Shown here in pieces: positions 50,030 through 61,898 of a DNA stretch of 64,000 nucleotides (position 1 is its first letter; every line of letters begins with the position of its first letter). Both the position numbers and the translations under genes were made by a program. Under the pieces are notes generated by a model. The model worked only from the letters and a program-made list of their open reading frames with translations, searched no databases and had not been told where the DNA came from. The DNA is from Ehretia macrophylla (Eukaryota > Streptophyta > Magnoliopsida > Boraginales > Ehretiaceae), in NCBI GenBank assembly GCA_037974665.1, contig CM075780.1, positions 2,328,501-2,392,500 on the forward strand, given 5' to 3'.

Positions 50030-50550
50030 GTCATGTTGAGGGCACAATTCCTTTATGTGTTAACGGTTCACAGTCCCAGCCTAGAGATATGGCCCATTCA
50101 AAAGGCCCAATGGGCTTAACTACAACCCATCCACTTCAACAACGCAGCATCCTCGCAAGACGTGATATCGACGCATTGTAGTGTCCTCTAATGTGCCGCG
50201 AGTAAGGTTGTCGTCCTTTTAACAGCTCACGACGTACGATCCGGGATGGAAAAACAGAGCAAAAGAAGAAAAGTGGCCCGAAACTGATGAAAACGTTCGA
50301 TTTTGAGCTCCGAAAAGGGCACAGTGAGCGAGCTCGCTGCCCCCGTCGTAGAGCTCTCATAGAGCTTTCCAACGGTATGTTGTGCGCCTCGTAACTCCTT
50401 ACGGATCAAAAGTTATGGGCACCGGTTTGCGGGCCCAGCCTCCACGTGAAGAGAAGTTGTCTTGCCCAAGTTGTCGTGGGATTCGATAATAGAAATGTGG
50501 TGGGTAAAGTATATTGGCAACCCTAACCGGAGCAAAAAAAATTGAAATGG
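49911..50550 (-). repeat. Higher-order repeat D, block 1
   Basis: A83T gene, GTGAGCGAGCTC and CAAGTTGTCG spacer variants and loss of the 37-bp block recur together at 53259-53898, a shift of 3,348 bp (four 677 plus one 640). Confidence 0.75.
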
Positions 50551-50669
50551 GGGGAGCAACACGAGGACTTCCCAGGGGGTCACCCATCCTAGTACTACTC
50601 TCGCCCAAGCACGCTTAACTTCGGAGTTCTGATGGGATCCGGTGGATTAGTGATGGTATGATCGCACCC
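50551..50669 (-). rRNA. 5S rRNA copy 70 (640-bp unit)
   Basis: Variants A115T (helix I), G25C and G17T. The 37-bp block is absent. The 3' spacer shares CAAGTTGTCG with copy 75, 3,348 bp away. Confidence 0.93.
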
Positions 50670-51227
50670 GTCATGTGGAGGGCACAATTCCTTTATGTGT
50701 TAACGGTTCACAGTCCCAACCTAGAGATACGGCCCATTCAAAAGGCCCAATGGGCTTGACGACAATCCATCCGCTTCAACAACGCAGCATCCTCGTAAGA
50801 CATGATATCGACGCATTGTAGGGTCCTCTAATGTGCCGCGAGTAAGGTTGTCGTCCTTTTAATAGCTCACGACGTACAATCCGGGACGGAAAAATAGAGC
50901 AAAAGAAGAAAAGTGGCCCGAAACTGATGAAAACGTTCGATTTTGAGCTCCGAAAAGGGCACAGCGAGCTAGCTAGCTGCCCCCGTCGTAGAGCTCTCAG
51001 AGAGCTTTCCAACGGTTTGCTGTGCGCCTCGTAACTCCTTACGGATCAAAAGTTATGGGCACCGGAGCGACGGAGACCTGGTCACAAGCCCTACGCCCTC
51101 GGTTTGCGGGCCCAGCCTCCACGTGAAGAGAAGTTGTCTTGCCCAAGGTGCCGTGGGATTCGATAATAGAAATGTGGTGGGTAAAGTATCTTGGCAACCC
51201 TAACCGGGGCAAAAAAAATTGAAAAGG

Positions 51228-51346
51228 GGGGTGCAACACGAGGACTTCCCAGGGGGTCACCCATCTTAGTACTACTCTCGCCAAAGCACGCTTAACTTCG
51301 GAGTTCTGATGGGATCCGGTGCATTAGTGCTAGTATGATCGCACCC
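51228..51346 (-). rRNA. 5S rRNA copy 71
   Basis: Variants G81A (box C), G64T (box A) and C15T. Confidence 0.93.
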
Positions 51347-51904
51347 GTCATGTTGAGGGCACAATTCCTTTATGTGTTAACGGTTCACAGTCCCAGCCTA
51401 GAGATATGGCCCATTCAAAAGGCCCAATGGGCTTAACGACAACCCATCCGCTTCAACAACGCAGCATCCTCGCAAGACGTGATATCGACGCATTGTAGGG
51501 TCCTCTAATGTGCCGCGAGTAAGGTTGTCGTCCTTTTAACAGCTCACGACGTACGATCCGTGACGGAAAAATAGAGCAAAACAAGAAAAGTGGCCCGAAA
51601 CTGATGAAAACGTTCGATTTTGAGCTCTGAAAAGGGCACAGCAAGCTAGCTAGCTGCCCCCGTCATAGAGCTCTCAGAGAGCTTTGCAACGGTTTGCTGT
51701 GCGCCTCGTAACTCCTTTCGGACCAAAAGTTATGGGCACCGGAGCGACGGAGACCTGGTCACAAGCCCTACGCCCTCGGTTTGCGGGCCCAGGCTCGACG
51801 TGAAGAGAAGTTGTCTTTCCCAAGGTACCGTGGGATTCGATAATAGAAATGTGGTAGGTAAAGTATCTTGGCAACCCTAACCGGAGCAAAAAAAATTGAA
51901 AAGG

Positions 51905-52023
51905 GGGGTGCAACACGGGGACTTCCCAGGGGGTCACCCATCCTAGTACTACTCTCGCCCAAGCACGCTTAACTTCGGAGTTCTGATGGGATCCGGTGCA
52001 TTAGTGCTGGTATAATCGCACCC
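51905..52023 (-). rRNA. 5S rRNA copy 72
   Basis: Variants T106C and C10T. Confidence 0.94.
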
Positions 52024-52581
52024 GTCATGTTGAGGGCACAATTCCTTTATGTGTTAACAGTTCACAGTCCCAGCCTAGAGATATGGCTCATTCAAAAGGC
52101 CCAATGGGCTTAACGACAACCCATCTGCTTCAACAACGCAGCATCCTCGCAAGACGTGATATCGACGCATTGTAGGGTCCTCTAATGTGCCGCGAGTAAG
52201 GTTGTCGTCCTTTTAACAGCTCACGACGTACGATCCAGGACGGAAAAACAGAGCAAAAGAAGAAAAGTGGCCCGAAATTGATGAAAACGTTCGATTTTGT
52301 GCTTCTAAAAGGGCACAGCTAGCTGGCTAGCTGCCCCCGTCGTAGAGCTCTCAGAGAGCTTTCCAACGGTTTGCTGTGCCCCTCGTAACTCCTTACGGAT
52401 CAAAAGTTATGGGCACCGGAGCGACGGAGACCTGGTCACAAGCCCTACGCCCTCGGTTTACGGGCCCAGCCTCCACGTGAAGAGAAGTTGTCTTTCCCAA
52501 GGTGCCGTGGGATTCGATAATAGAAATGTGGTGGGTAAAGTATCTTGGCAACCCTAACCGGTGCAAAAAAAATTGAAAAGG

Positions 52582-52700
52582 CGGGTGCAACACGAGGACT
52601 TCCCAGGGGGTCACCCATCCTAGTACTACTCTCGCCCAAGCACGCTTAACTTCGGAGTTCTGATGGGATCCTGTGCATTAGTGCTGGTATGATCGTACCC
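52582..52700 (-). rRNA. 5S rRNA copy 73
   Basis: Variants C119G, C29A and G5A. G5A is shared with copies 47, 75 and 76. Confidence 0.93.
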
Positions 52701-53258
52701 GTCATGTTGAGGGCACAATTCCTTTATGTGTTAACAGTTCACAGTCCCAGCCTAGAGATATGGCTCATTCAAAAGGCCCAATGGGCTTAACGACAACACA
52801 TCCGCTTCAACAACGCAGCATCCTCGCAAGACGTGATATCGACGCATTGTAGGGTCCTCTAATGTGCCGCGAGTAATGTTGTCGTCCTTTTAACAGCTCA
52901 CGACGTACGATCCAGGACGGAAAAACAGAGAAAATGAAGAAAAGTGGCCCGAAACTGATGAAAACGTTCGATTTTGTGCTCCGTAAAGGGCACAGCAAGC
53001 TAGCTAGCTGCTCCCGTCGTAGAGCTCTTAGAGAGCTTTCCAACGGTTTGCTGTGCGCCTCGTAACTCCTTACAGATCAAAAGTTATGGGCACCGGAGCG
53101 ACGGAGACCTGGTCACAAGCCCTACGCCCTCGGTTTGCGGGCCCAGCCTCCACGTGAAGAGAAGTTGTCTTTCCCAAGGTGCCGTGCGATTCGATAATAG
53201 AAATGTGGTGGGTAAAGTATCTTGGCAAACCTAACCGGAGCAAAAAAAATTGAAAAGG

Positions 53259-53377
53259 GGGGTACAACACGAGGACTTCCCAGGGGGTCACCCAACCTAG
53301 TACTACTCTCGCCCAAGCACGCTTAACTTCGGAGTTCTGATGGGATCCGGTGCATTAGTGCTGGTATGATCGCACCC
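53259..53377 (-). rRNA. 5S rRNA copy 74
   Basis: Variants C114T (helix I) and A83T (box C). Counterpart of copy 69. Confidence 0.94.
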
Positions 53378-53898
53378 GTCATGTTGAGGGCACAATTCCT
53401 TTATGTGTTAACGGTTCACAGTCCCAGCCTAGAGATATGGCCCATTCAAAAGGCCCAATGGTCTTAACGACAACCCATCCACTTCAACAACGCAGCATCC
53501 TCGCAAGACGTGATATCGACGCATTGTAGGGTCCTCTAATGTGCCGCGAGTAAGGTTGTCGTCCTTTTAACAGCTCACGACGTACGATCCGGGAAGGAAA
53601 AACAGAGCAAAAGAAGAAAAGTGGCCCGAAACTGATGAAAACGTTCGATTTTGAGCTCCGAAAAGGGCATAGTGAGCGAGCTCCCTGCCCCCGTCGTAGT
53701 GCTCTCACAGAGCTTTCCAACGGTATGTTGTGCGCCTTGTAACTCCTTACGGATCAAAAGTTATGGGCACCGGTTTGCAGGCCCAGCCTCCACGTGAAGA
53801 GAAGTTGTCTTGCCCAAGTTGTCGTGGGATTCGATAATAGAAATATGGTGGGTAAAGTATCTTGGCAACCCTAACCGGAGCAAAAAAAATTGAAAAGG
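53259..53898 (-). repeat. Higher-order repeat D, block 2
   Basis: Counterpart of 49911-50550 with a few further changes. Confidence 0.75.
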
Positions 53899-54017
53899 GG
53901 GGTGCAACACGAGGACTTCCCAGGGGGTCACCCATCCTAGTACTACTCTCGCCCAAGCACGCTTAACTTCGGAGTTCTGATGGGATCCGGTGCATTAGTG
54001 CTGGTATGATCGTACCC
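53899..54017 (-). rRNA. 5S rRNA copy 75 (640-bp unit)
   Basis: Single variant G5A. The 37-bp block is absent. Counterpart of copy 70. Confidence 0.95.
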
Positions 54018-54538
54018 GTCATGTTGAGGGCACAATTCCTTTATGTGTTAACGGTTCACAGTCCCAGCCTAGAGATATGGCCCATTCAAAAGGCCCAATG
54101 GGCTTAACGACAACCCATCCGCTTCAACAACGCAGCATCCTCGCAAGACGTGATATCGACCCATTGTAGGGTCCTCTAATGTGCCGCGAGTAAGGTTGTC
54201 GTCCTTTTCACAGCTCACGACGTACGATCCGGGACGGAAAAACATAGCAAAAGAAGAAAAGTGGCCCGAAACTGATGCAAACGTTCGATTTTGAGCTCCG
54301 AAAAGGGCACAGCAAGCCAGCTTGCTGCCCCCGTCGTAGAGCTCTCAGAGTGCTTTCCAACGGTATGTTGTACGCCTCGTAACTCCTTACGGATCAAAAG
54401 TTATGGGCACCGGTTTGCGGGCCCAGCCTCCACGTGAAGAGAAGTTGTCTTGCCCAAGGTGCCGTGGGATTCGATAATAGAAATGTGGTGGGTAAAGTAT
54501 CTTGGCAACCCTAACCGGAGCAAAAAAAATTGAAAATG

Positions 54539-54657
54539 GGGGTGCAACACGAGGACTTCCAAGGGGGTCACCCATCCTAGTACTACTCTCGCCCAAGCAC
54601 GCTTAACTTCGGAGTTCTGATGGTATCCGGTGCATTAGTGCTAGTATGATCGTACCC
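54539..54657 (-). rRNA. 5S rRNA copy 76 (640-bp unit)
   Basis: Variants G97T (box C), C34A, C15T and G5A. Confidence 0.93.
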
Positions 54658-55215
54658 GTCATGTTGAGGGCACAATTCCTTTATGTGTTAACGGTTCACA
54701 GTCCCAGCCTAGAGATATGGCCCATTCAAAAGGCCCAATGGGCTTAACGACAACCCATCCGCTTCAACAACGCAGCATCCTCGCAAGACGTGATATCGAC
54801 GCATTGTAGGGTCCTCTAATGTGCCGCGAGTAAGGTTGTCGTCCTTTAAATAGCTCACGACGTACGATCCGGGACGGAAAAACAGAGCAAAAGAAGAAAA
54901 GTGGCCCGAAACTGATGAAAACGTTCGATTTTGAGCTCCGAAAAGGGCACAGCAAGCTAGCTCGCTGCACCCGTCGTAGAGCTCTCAGAGAGCTTTCCAA
55001 CGGTATGTTGTGCGCCTCGTAACGCCTTACGGATCAAAAGTTATGGACACCGGAGCGACGGAGACCTGGTCATAAGCCCTACGCCCTCGGTTTGCGGGCC
55101 CAGCCTCCACGTGAAGAGAAGTTGTCTTGCCCAAGGTGCCGTGGGATTCGATAATAGAAATGTGGTGGGTAAAGTATCTTGGCAACCCTAACCGGAGCAA
55201 AAAAAATTGAAAAGG

Positions 55216-55333
55216 GGGGTGCAACACGAGGACTTCCCAGGGGGTCACCCATCCTAGTACTACTCTCGCCCAAGCACGCTTAACTTCGGAGTTCTGATGG
55301 GATCCGGTGCATTAGTGCTGCTTGATCGCACCC
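55216..55333 (-). rRNA. 5S rRNA copy 77 (118 nt)
   Basis: Consensus except near gene positions 12-14, where three bases are replaced by two. The change is upstream of the internal promoter. Confidence 0.92.
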
Positions 55334-55890
55334 GTCATGTTGAGGGAACAATTCCTTTATGTGTTAACGGTTCACAGTCCCAGCCTAGAGATATGGCCCA
55401 TTCAAAAGGCCCAATGGGCTTAACGACAACCCATCAGCTTCAACAACGCATCATCCTCGCAAGACGTGATATCGACGCATTGTAGGGTCCTCTAATGTGC
55501 CGCGAGTAAGGTTGTCGTCCTTTTAACAGCTCACGACGTACGATCCGGGACGGAAAAACAGAGCAAAAGAAGAAAAGTGGCCCGAAACTAATGAAAACGT
55601 TCGATTTTGAGCTCCGAAAAGGGCACAGCAAGCTGGCTCGCTACGCCCGTCGTAGAGCTCTCAGAGAGCTTTCCAACGGTATGCTGTGCGCCTCGTAACT
55701 CCTTACGGATCAAAAGTTATGGGCACCGGGGCGACGGACACCTGGTCACAAGCCCTACGCCCTCGGTTTGCGGGCCCAGCCTCAACGTGAAGGAAGTTGT
55801 CTTGTCCAAGGTGCCGTGTGATTCGATAATAGAAATGTGGTTGGTAAAGTATCTTGGCAACCATAACAGGAGCAAAAAAAATTGAAAAGG

Positions 55891-56009
55891 GGGGTTCAAC
55901 ACGAGGACTTCCCAGGGGGTCACCCATCCTAGTACTACTCTCGCCCAAGCACGCTTAACTTCGGAGTTCTGATGGGATCCGGAGCATTAGAGCTGGTATG
56001 ATCGCACCC
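55891..56009 (-). rRNA. 5S rRNA copy 78
   Basis: Variants C114A (helix I), A27T and A19T. The 3' spacer is more diverged than usual, with a short indel giving a 675-bp pitch. Confidence 0.93.
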
Positions 56010-56567
56010 GTCATGTTGAGTGCACAATTCCTTTATATGTTAACGGTCCACAGTCCCAGCCTAGAGATATGGCCCATTCAAAAGGCCCAATGGGCTTAAC
56101 GAAAACCCTTCCGCTTCAACAACGCAGCATCCTCGCATGACGTGATATCGACGCATTGTAGGGTCCTCTAATGTGCCGCGAGTAAGGTTGTCGTCCTTTT
56201 AACAGCTCACGACGTACGATCCAGGACGAAAAAACAGAGCAAAAGAAGAAATGTGGCCTGAAACTGATGAAAACGTTCGATTTTGAGCTCCGAAAAGGGC
56301 ACAGCGAGCTCGCTAGCTGCCCCCGTCGTAGAGCTCTCAGAGAGCTTTCCAACGGTTTGCTGTGCGCCTTGTAACTCCTTACGGATCAAAAGTTATGGGC
56401 ACCGGAGCGACAGAGACCTGGTCACAAGCCCTACGCCCTCGGTTTGCGGGCCCAGCCTCCACGTGAAGAGAATTTGTCTTGCCCAAGGTGCCGTGGGATT
56501 CTATAATAGAAATGTGGTGGGTAAAGTATCTTGGCAACCCTAACCGGAGCAAAAAAAATTGAAAAGG

Positions 56568-56686
56568 GGGGTGCAACACGAGGACTTCCCAGGGGGTCAC
56601 CCATCTTAGTACTACTCTCGCCCAAGCACGCTTAACTTCGGAGTTCTGATGGGATCCGGTGCATTAGTGCTGGTATGATCGCACCC
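56568..56686 (-). rRNA. 5S rRNA copy 79
   Basis: Single variant G81A in box C. Confidence 0.95.
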
Positions 56687-57244
56687 GTCATGTTGAGGGC
56701 ACAATTCCTTTATGTGTTAACGGTTCACAGTCCCAGCCTAGAGATATGGCCCATTCAAAAGGCCCAATGGGCTTAACGACAACCCATCCGCTTTAACAAC
56801 GCAGCATCCTCGCAAGACGTGATATGGACGCATTGTAGGGTTCTCTAATGTGCCGCGAGTAAGGTTGTCGTCCTTTTAACAGCTCACGACGTACGATCCG
56901 GGATGGAAAAACAGAGCAAAAGAAGAAAAGTGGCCTGAAATTGATTAAAACGTTCGATTTTGAGCTCCGAAAAGGGCAAAGCGAGCTAGCTAGCTGCCCC
57001 CGTCGTAAAGCTCTCAGAGAGCTTTCCAATGGTTTGCTGTGCGCCTCGTAACTCCTTACGGATCAAAAGTTATGGGCACCGGAGCGACGGAGACCTGGTC
57101 ACAAGCCCTACGCCCTCGGTTTGCGGGCCCAGCCTCCACGTGAAGAGAAGTTGTCTTGCCCAAGGTAACGTGGGATTCGATAATAGAAATATGGTGGGTA
57201 AAGTATCTTGGCAACCCTAACCGGAGCAAAAAAAATTGAAAAGG

Positions 57245-57363
57245 GGGGTGCAACACGAGGACATCCCAGGGGGTCACCCATCCTAGTACTACTCTCGCCC
57301 AAGCACGCTTAACTTCGGAGTTCTGATGGGATCCGGTGCATTAGTGCTGGTATGATCGCACCT
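57245..57363 (-). rRNA. 5S rRNA copy 80
   Basis: Variants A101T (shared with copies 82, 83 and 90) and G1A. The TATA-like box reads CATGAA. Confidence 0.94.
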
Positions 57364-57921
57364 GTCATGTTGAGGGCACAATTCCTTCATGTGTTAACGG
57401 TTCACAGTCCCAGCCTAGAGATATGGCCCATTCAAAAGGCCCAATGGGCTTAACGACAACCCATCCGCTTCAACAACGCAGCATCCTCGCAAGACGTGAT
57501 ATCGACGCATTGTAGGGTCCTCTAATGTGCCGCGAGTAAGGTTGTAGTCCTTTTAAAAGCTCACGACGTACGATCCGGGACGGAAAAACAGAGCAAAAGA
57601 AGCAAAGTGGCCCGAAACTGATGAAAACGTTCAATTTTGAGCTACGAAAAGGGCATGGCGAGCTAGCTAGGTACCCCCGTCGTAGAGCTCTCAAAGAGCT
57701 TTCCAACGGTATGCTGTGCGTCGCGTAACACCTTACGGATCAAAAGTTATGTGCACCGGAGCGACGGAGACCTGGTCACAAGCCCTACGCCCTCGGTTTG
57801 CGGGCCCAGCCTCCACGTGAAGAGAAGTTGTCTTGCCCAAGGTACCGTGGGATTCGATAATAGAAATATGGTGGGTAAAGTATCTTGGCAACCCTAACCG
57901 GAGCAAAAAAAATTGAAAAGG

Positions 57922-58040
57922 GGGGTGCAACACGAGGACTTCCCAAGGGGTCACCCATCCTAGTACTACTCTCGCCCAACCACGCTTAACTTCGGAGTTC
58001 TGATGGGATCCGGTGCATTAGTGCTGGTATGATCGCACCC
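57922..58040 (-). rRNA. 5S rRNA copy 81
   Basis: Variants C95T (box C) and C61G (box A). C61G recurs in copy 87 beyond the orientation switch. Confidence 0.94.
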
Positions 58041-58598
58041 GTCATGTTGAGGGCACAATTCCTTTATGTGTTAACGGTTCACAGTCCCAGACTAGAGATA
58101 TGGCCCATTCAAAACGCCCAATGGGCTTAACGACAACCCATCCGCTTCAAGAACGCAGTATCCTCGTAAGACATGAAATCGACGCATTGTAGGGTCCTCT
58201 AATGTGCCGCTAGTAAGGTTGTCGTCCTTTTAACAGCTCACGACGTACGATCCGGGACGGAAAAACAGAGCAAAAGAAGAAAAGTGGCCCGAAACTGATG
58301 AAAATGTTCGATTTTGAGCTCCGAAAAGGGCACGGCGAGCTAGCTACCTGCCCCCGTCGTAGAGCTCTTGGAGAGCTTTCCAACGGTATGCTGTGCGCCG
58401 CGTAACTCCTTGCGGATCAAAAGTTATGGGCACCGGAGCGACGGAGACCTGGTCACAAGCCCTACGCCCTCGGTTTGCGGGCCCAGCCTCCACGTGAAGA
58501 GAAGTTGTCTTGCCCAAGGTGCCGTGGGATTCGATAATAGAAATGTGGTGGGTAAAGTAGCTTGGCAACCCTAACCGGAGCAAAAAAAATTGAAAAGG

Positions 58599-58717
58599 GG
58601 GGTGCAACACGAGGACATCCCAGGGGGTCACCCATCCTAGTACTACTCTCGCCCAAGCACGCTTAACTTCGGAGTTCTGATGGGATCCGGTGCATTAGTG
58701 CTGGTATGATCGCACCC
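58599..58717 (-). rRNA. 5S rRNA copy 82
   Basis: Single variant A101T. The 3' spacer has TTGGAGAGC in place of the usual palindrome arm. Confidence 0.95.
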
Positions 58718-59275
58718 GTCATGTTGAGGGCACAATTCCTTTATGTGTTAACGGTTCACAGTCCCAGACTAGACATATGGCCCATTCAAAACGCCCAATG
58801 GGCTTAACGACAACCCATCCGCTTCAACAACGCAGTATCCTCGCATTACATGAAATCGACGCATTGTAGGGTCCTCTAATGTGCCGCGAGTTAGGTTGTC
58901 GTCCTTTTAACAGCTCACGACGTACGATCCGGGACGGAAAAACAGAGCAATAGAAGAAAAGTGGCCCGAAACTGATGAAAATGTTCGATTTTGAGCTCCC
59001 AAAAGGGCAAAGCGGGCTAGCTAGCTGCCCCGGTCGTAGAGCTCTCAGAGAGCTTTCCAACGGTATGCTGTGCACCTCGTAACTCCTTACGGATCAAAAG
59101 TTATGGGTACCGAAGCGACGGAGACCTGGTCACAAGCCCTACGCCCTCGGTTTGCGGGCCCAGCCTCCACGTGAAGAGAAGTTGTCTTGCCCAAGGTGCC
59201 GTGGCATTCGATAATAGAAATGTGGTGGGTAAAGTATCTTGGCAACTCTAACCGGAGCAAAAAAAATTGAAAAAG

Positions 59276-59394
59276 GGGGTGCAACACGAGGACATCCCAG
59301 GGGGTCACCCATCCTAGTACTACTCTCGCCCAAGCACGCTTAACTTCGGAGTTCTGATGGGATCCGGTGCATTAGTGCTGGTATGATCGCACCC
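59276..59394 (-). rRNA. 5S rRNA copy 83
   Basis: Single variant A101T. Confidence 0.95.
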
Positions 59395-59952
59395 GTCATG
59401 TTGATGGCACAATTCCTTTATGTGTTAATGGTTCACAGTCTCAGCCTAGAGATATGGCCCATTCAAAATGCCCAATGGGCTTAACGACAACCCATCTGCT
59501 TCAACAACGCAGCATCCTCGCAAGACGTGATATCGACGCATTGTAGGGTCCTCTAATGTGCCGCCAGTAAGATTGTCGTCCTTTTAACAGCTCACGACGT
59601 ACGATCCGGGACCGAAAAACAAAGCAAAAGAAGAAAAGTAGCCCGAAACAGATGAAAACGTTCGATTTTGAGCTCCGAAAAGGGCACTGCAAGCTAGCTA
59701 CCTACCCCCATCGTAGAGCTCTCGGAGGGCTTTCCAACGGTATGCTGTGCGCCGCGTAACTCCTTACGGATCAAAAGTTATGGGCACCGGAGCGACGGAA
59801 ACCTGGTCACAAGCCCTACGCCCTCGGTTTGCGGGTCCAGCCTCCACGTGAAGAGAAGTTGTCTTGCCCAAGGTGCCGTGGGATTCGATAATAGAAATGT
59901 GGTGGGTAAAGTATCTTGGCAACCCTAACCGGAGCAAAAAAAATTGAAAAGG

Positions 59953-60071
59953 GGGGTACAACACGAGGGCTTCCCAGGGGGTCACCCACCATAGTACTAC
60001 TCTCGCCCAAGCACGCTTAACTTCGGAGTTCTGATGGGATCCGGTGCATTAGTGCTGGTATGATCGCACCC
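59953..60071 (-). rRNA. 5S rRNA copy 84 (four variants)
   Basis: Variants C114T, T103C, A83G and G81T. The base at -1 is A. T103C is shared with copies 85, 88 and 89. Its spacer GGAGGGCTTT matches the complement in the plus-strand arm. Confidence 0.92.
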
Positions 60072-60629
60072 TTCATGTTGAGGGCACAATTCCCTTATAT
60101 GTTAACGGTTCACAGTCCCAGCCTAGAGATATGGCCCATTCAAAAGGCCCAATGGGCTTAACGACAACCCATCCGCTTCAACAACGCAGCATCCTCGCAA
60201 GACGTGATATCGACGCATTGTAGGGTCCTCTAATGTGCCGCGAGTAAGGTTGTCGTCCTTTTAACAGCTCACGACGTACGATCCTGGATGAAAAAACAGA
60301 GCAAAAGAAGAAAAGTAGCTCGAAACTAATGAAAACTTTCGATTTTGAGCTCCGAAAAGGGCACGGCGAGGTAGCTACCGGCACCCGTCGTAGAGCTCTC
60401 GGAGAGCTTTCCAACGGTATGCTGTGCGTCGCGTAACTCCTTACGGATCAAAAGTTATGGGCACCGGAGCGACGGAGACCTAGTCACAAGCCCTACGCCC
60501 TCGGTTTGCGGGCCCAGCCTCCACGTGAAGAGAAGTTGTCTTGCCCAAGGTGCCATGGGATTCGATAATAGAAATGTGGTGGGTAAAGTATCTTGGCAAC
60601 CCTAACCGGAGCAAAAAAAATTGAAAAGG

Positions 60630-60748
60630 GGGGTGCAACACGAGGGCTTCCCAGGGGGTCACCCATCCTAGTACTACTCTCGCCCAAGCACGCTTAACTT
60701 CGGAGTTCTGATGGGATCCGGTGCATTAGTGCTGGTATGATCGCACCC
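60630..60748 (-). rRNA. 5S rRNA copy 85, last before orientation switch
   Basis: Single variant T103C. Its 5' side faces copy 86 across the switch. Confidence 0.95.
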
Positions 60749-60854
60749 GTCATGTTGAGGACACAATTCCTTTATGTGTTAACGGTTCACAGTTCCAGAC
60801 TAGAGATATGGCCCATTCAAAAGGCCCAATGGGCTTAACGACAACCCATCCGCT
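60749..60854 (-). repeat. Inverted repeat, left arm
   Basis: The 5' flank of copy 85. It pairs with 60998-61103 with a few mismatches. Confidence 0.85.
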
Positions 60855-60997
60855 TCAACAACGCAGCATCCTCGCAAGACGTGATATCGACGCATTGTAG
60901 GGTTTTCTAATGCGCCGCGAGTATGGTTGTCGTCCTTTTAACAGCTCACGACGTACGATCCGGGACGGAAAAACAGAGCAAAAGACGGGTGGGTTGT

Positions 60998-61103
60998 AGC
61001 GGATGGGTTGTGGTTAAGCCCATTGGGCCTTTTCAATGGGCCATATCTCTAGGCTGGGACTGTGAACCGTTAACACATAATGGAATTGTGCCCTCAACAT
61101 GAC
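60998..61103 (+). repeat. Inverted repeat, right arm
   Basis: The 5' flank of copy 86. It pairs with 60749-60854 with a few mismatches, which argues against a simple read fold-back. Confidence 0.85.
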
Positions 61104-61222
61104 GGGTGCGATCATACCAGCACTAATGCACCGGATCCCATTAGAACTCCGAAGTTAAGCGTGCTTGGGCGAGAGTAGTACTAGGATGGGTGACCCCCTG
61201 GGAAGTCCTCGTGTTACACCCC
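61104..61222 (+). rRNA. 5S rRNA copy 86, first plus-strand copy
   Basis: Variants C39T and G113A. Its 3' spacer has AAAGCCCTCC, the complement of the GGAGGGCTTT form found beside copy 84. Confidence 0.94.
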
Positions 61223-61779
61223 CTTTTCAATTTTCTTTGCTCCGGTTAGGGTTGCCAAGATACTTTACCCACCACATTTCTATTATCGAATCCCACGGCA
61301 CCTTGGGCAAGACAACTTCTCTTCACGTGGAGGCTGGGCCCGCAAACCGAGGGCGTAGGGCTTGTGACCAGGTCTCCATCGCTCCGGTGCCCATAACTTT
61401 TGATCCGCAAGGAGTTACGGGACGCACAGCATACCGTTGGAAAGCCCTCCGAGAGCTCTACGACGGGGGCAGGTAGCTAGCTCGCCATGCTCTTTTCGGA
61501 GCTCAAAATCGAACATTTTCATCAGTTTCGGGCTACTTTTCTTCTTTTGCTCTGTTTTTCCGTCCCGGATCGTACGTCGTGAGCTGTTAAAAGGACGACA
61601 ACCTTACTCGCGGCACATTAGAGGACCCGACAATGCGTCGATATCACGTCTTGCGAGGATACTGCGTTGTTGAAGCGGATGAGTTGTCGTTAAGCCTATT
61701 GGGCCTTTTGAATGGGCCATATCTCTAGGCTGGGACTGTGAACCATTAACACATAAAGGAATTGTGCCCTCAACATGAC

Positions 61780-61898
61780 GGGTGCGATCATACCAGCACT
61801 AATGCACCGGACCCCATCGGAACTCCGAAGTTAAGCGTGGTTGGGTGAGAGTAGTACTAGGATGGGTGACCCCCTTGGAAGTCCTCGTGTTGCACCCC
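61780..61898 (+). rRNA. 5S rRNA copy 87 (five variants)
   Basis: Variants T33C, A40G, C61G, C67T (CpG) and G97T. Box A, the intermediate element and box C are all touched. Confidence 0.91.

Larger units (their letters stand above)
48597..60985 (-). repeat. 5S rDNA tandem array, minus-strand block 2 (copies 67-85)
   Basis: The array resumes inside copy 67 after the inserted element and holds 18 further intact-length units, mostly 677 bp apart. Copies 70, 75 and 76 have the 640-bp form. Minus-oriented unit sequence ends at 60985, where the orientation switches. Copies 80-85 share variants with the plus-strand genes beyond the switch (A101T, T103C). Confidence 0.96.
60749..61103. other. Orientation-switch spacer between divergent 5S genes
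   Basis: This 355-bp spacer separates the 5' ends of copies 85 (minus) and 86 (plus). The arms 60749-60854 and 60998-61103 are 106-bp inverted repeats, each with its own TATA-like and site II motifs. Minus-oriented spacer continues to 60985. A 12-bp filler (60986-60997) then precedes plus-oriented sequence. The filler CGGGTGGGTTGT is an 11/12 copy of CGGATGGGTTGT 14 bp further right. No separate gene is present. Confidence 0.9.

Noticed and set aside
60986-60997. Remnant of an inserted element at the orientation switch
   Set aside because: Only 12 bp, and explained by copying of adjacent spacer sequence.
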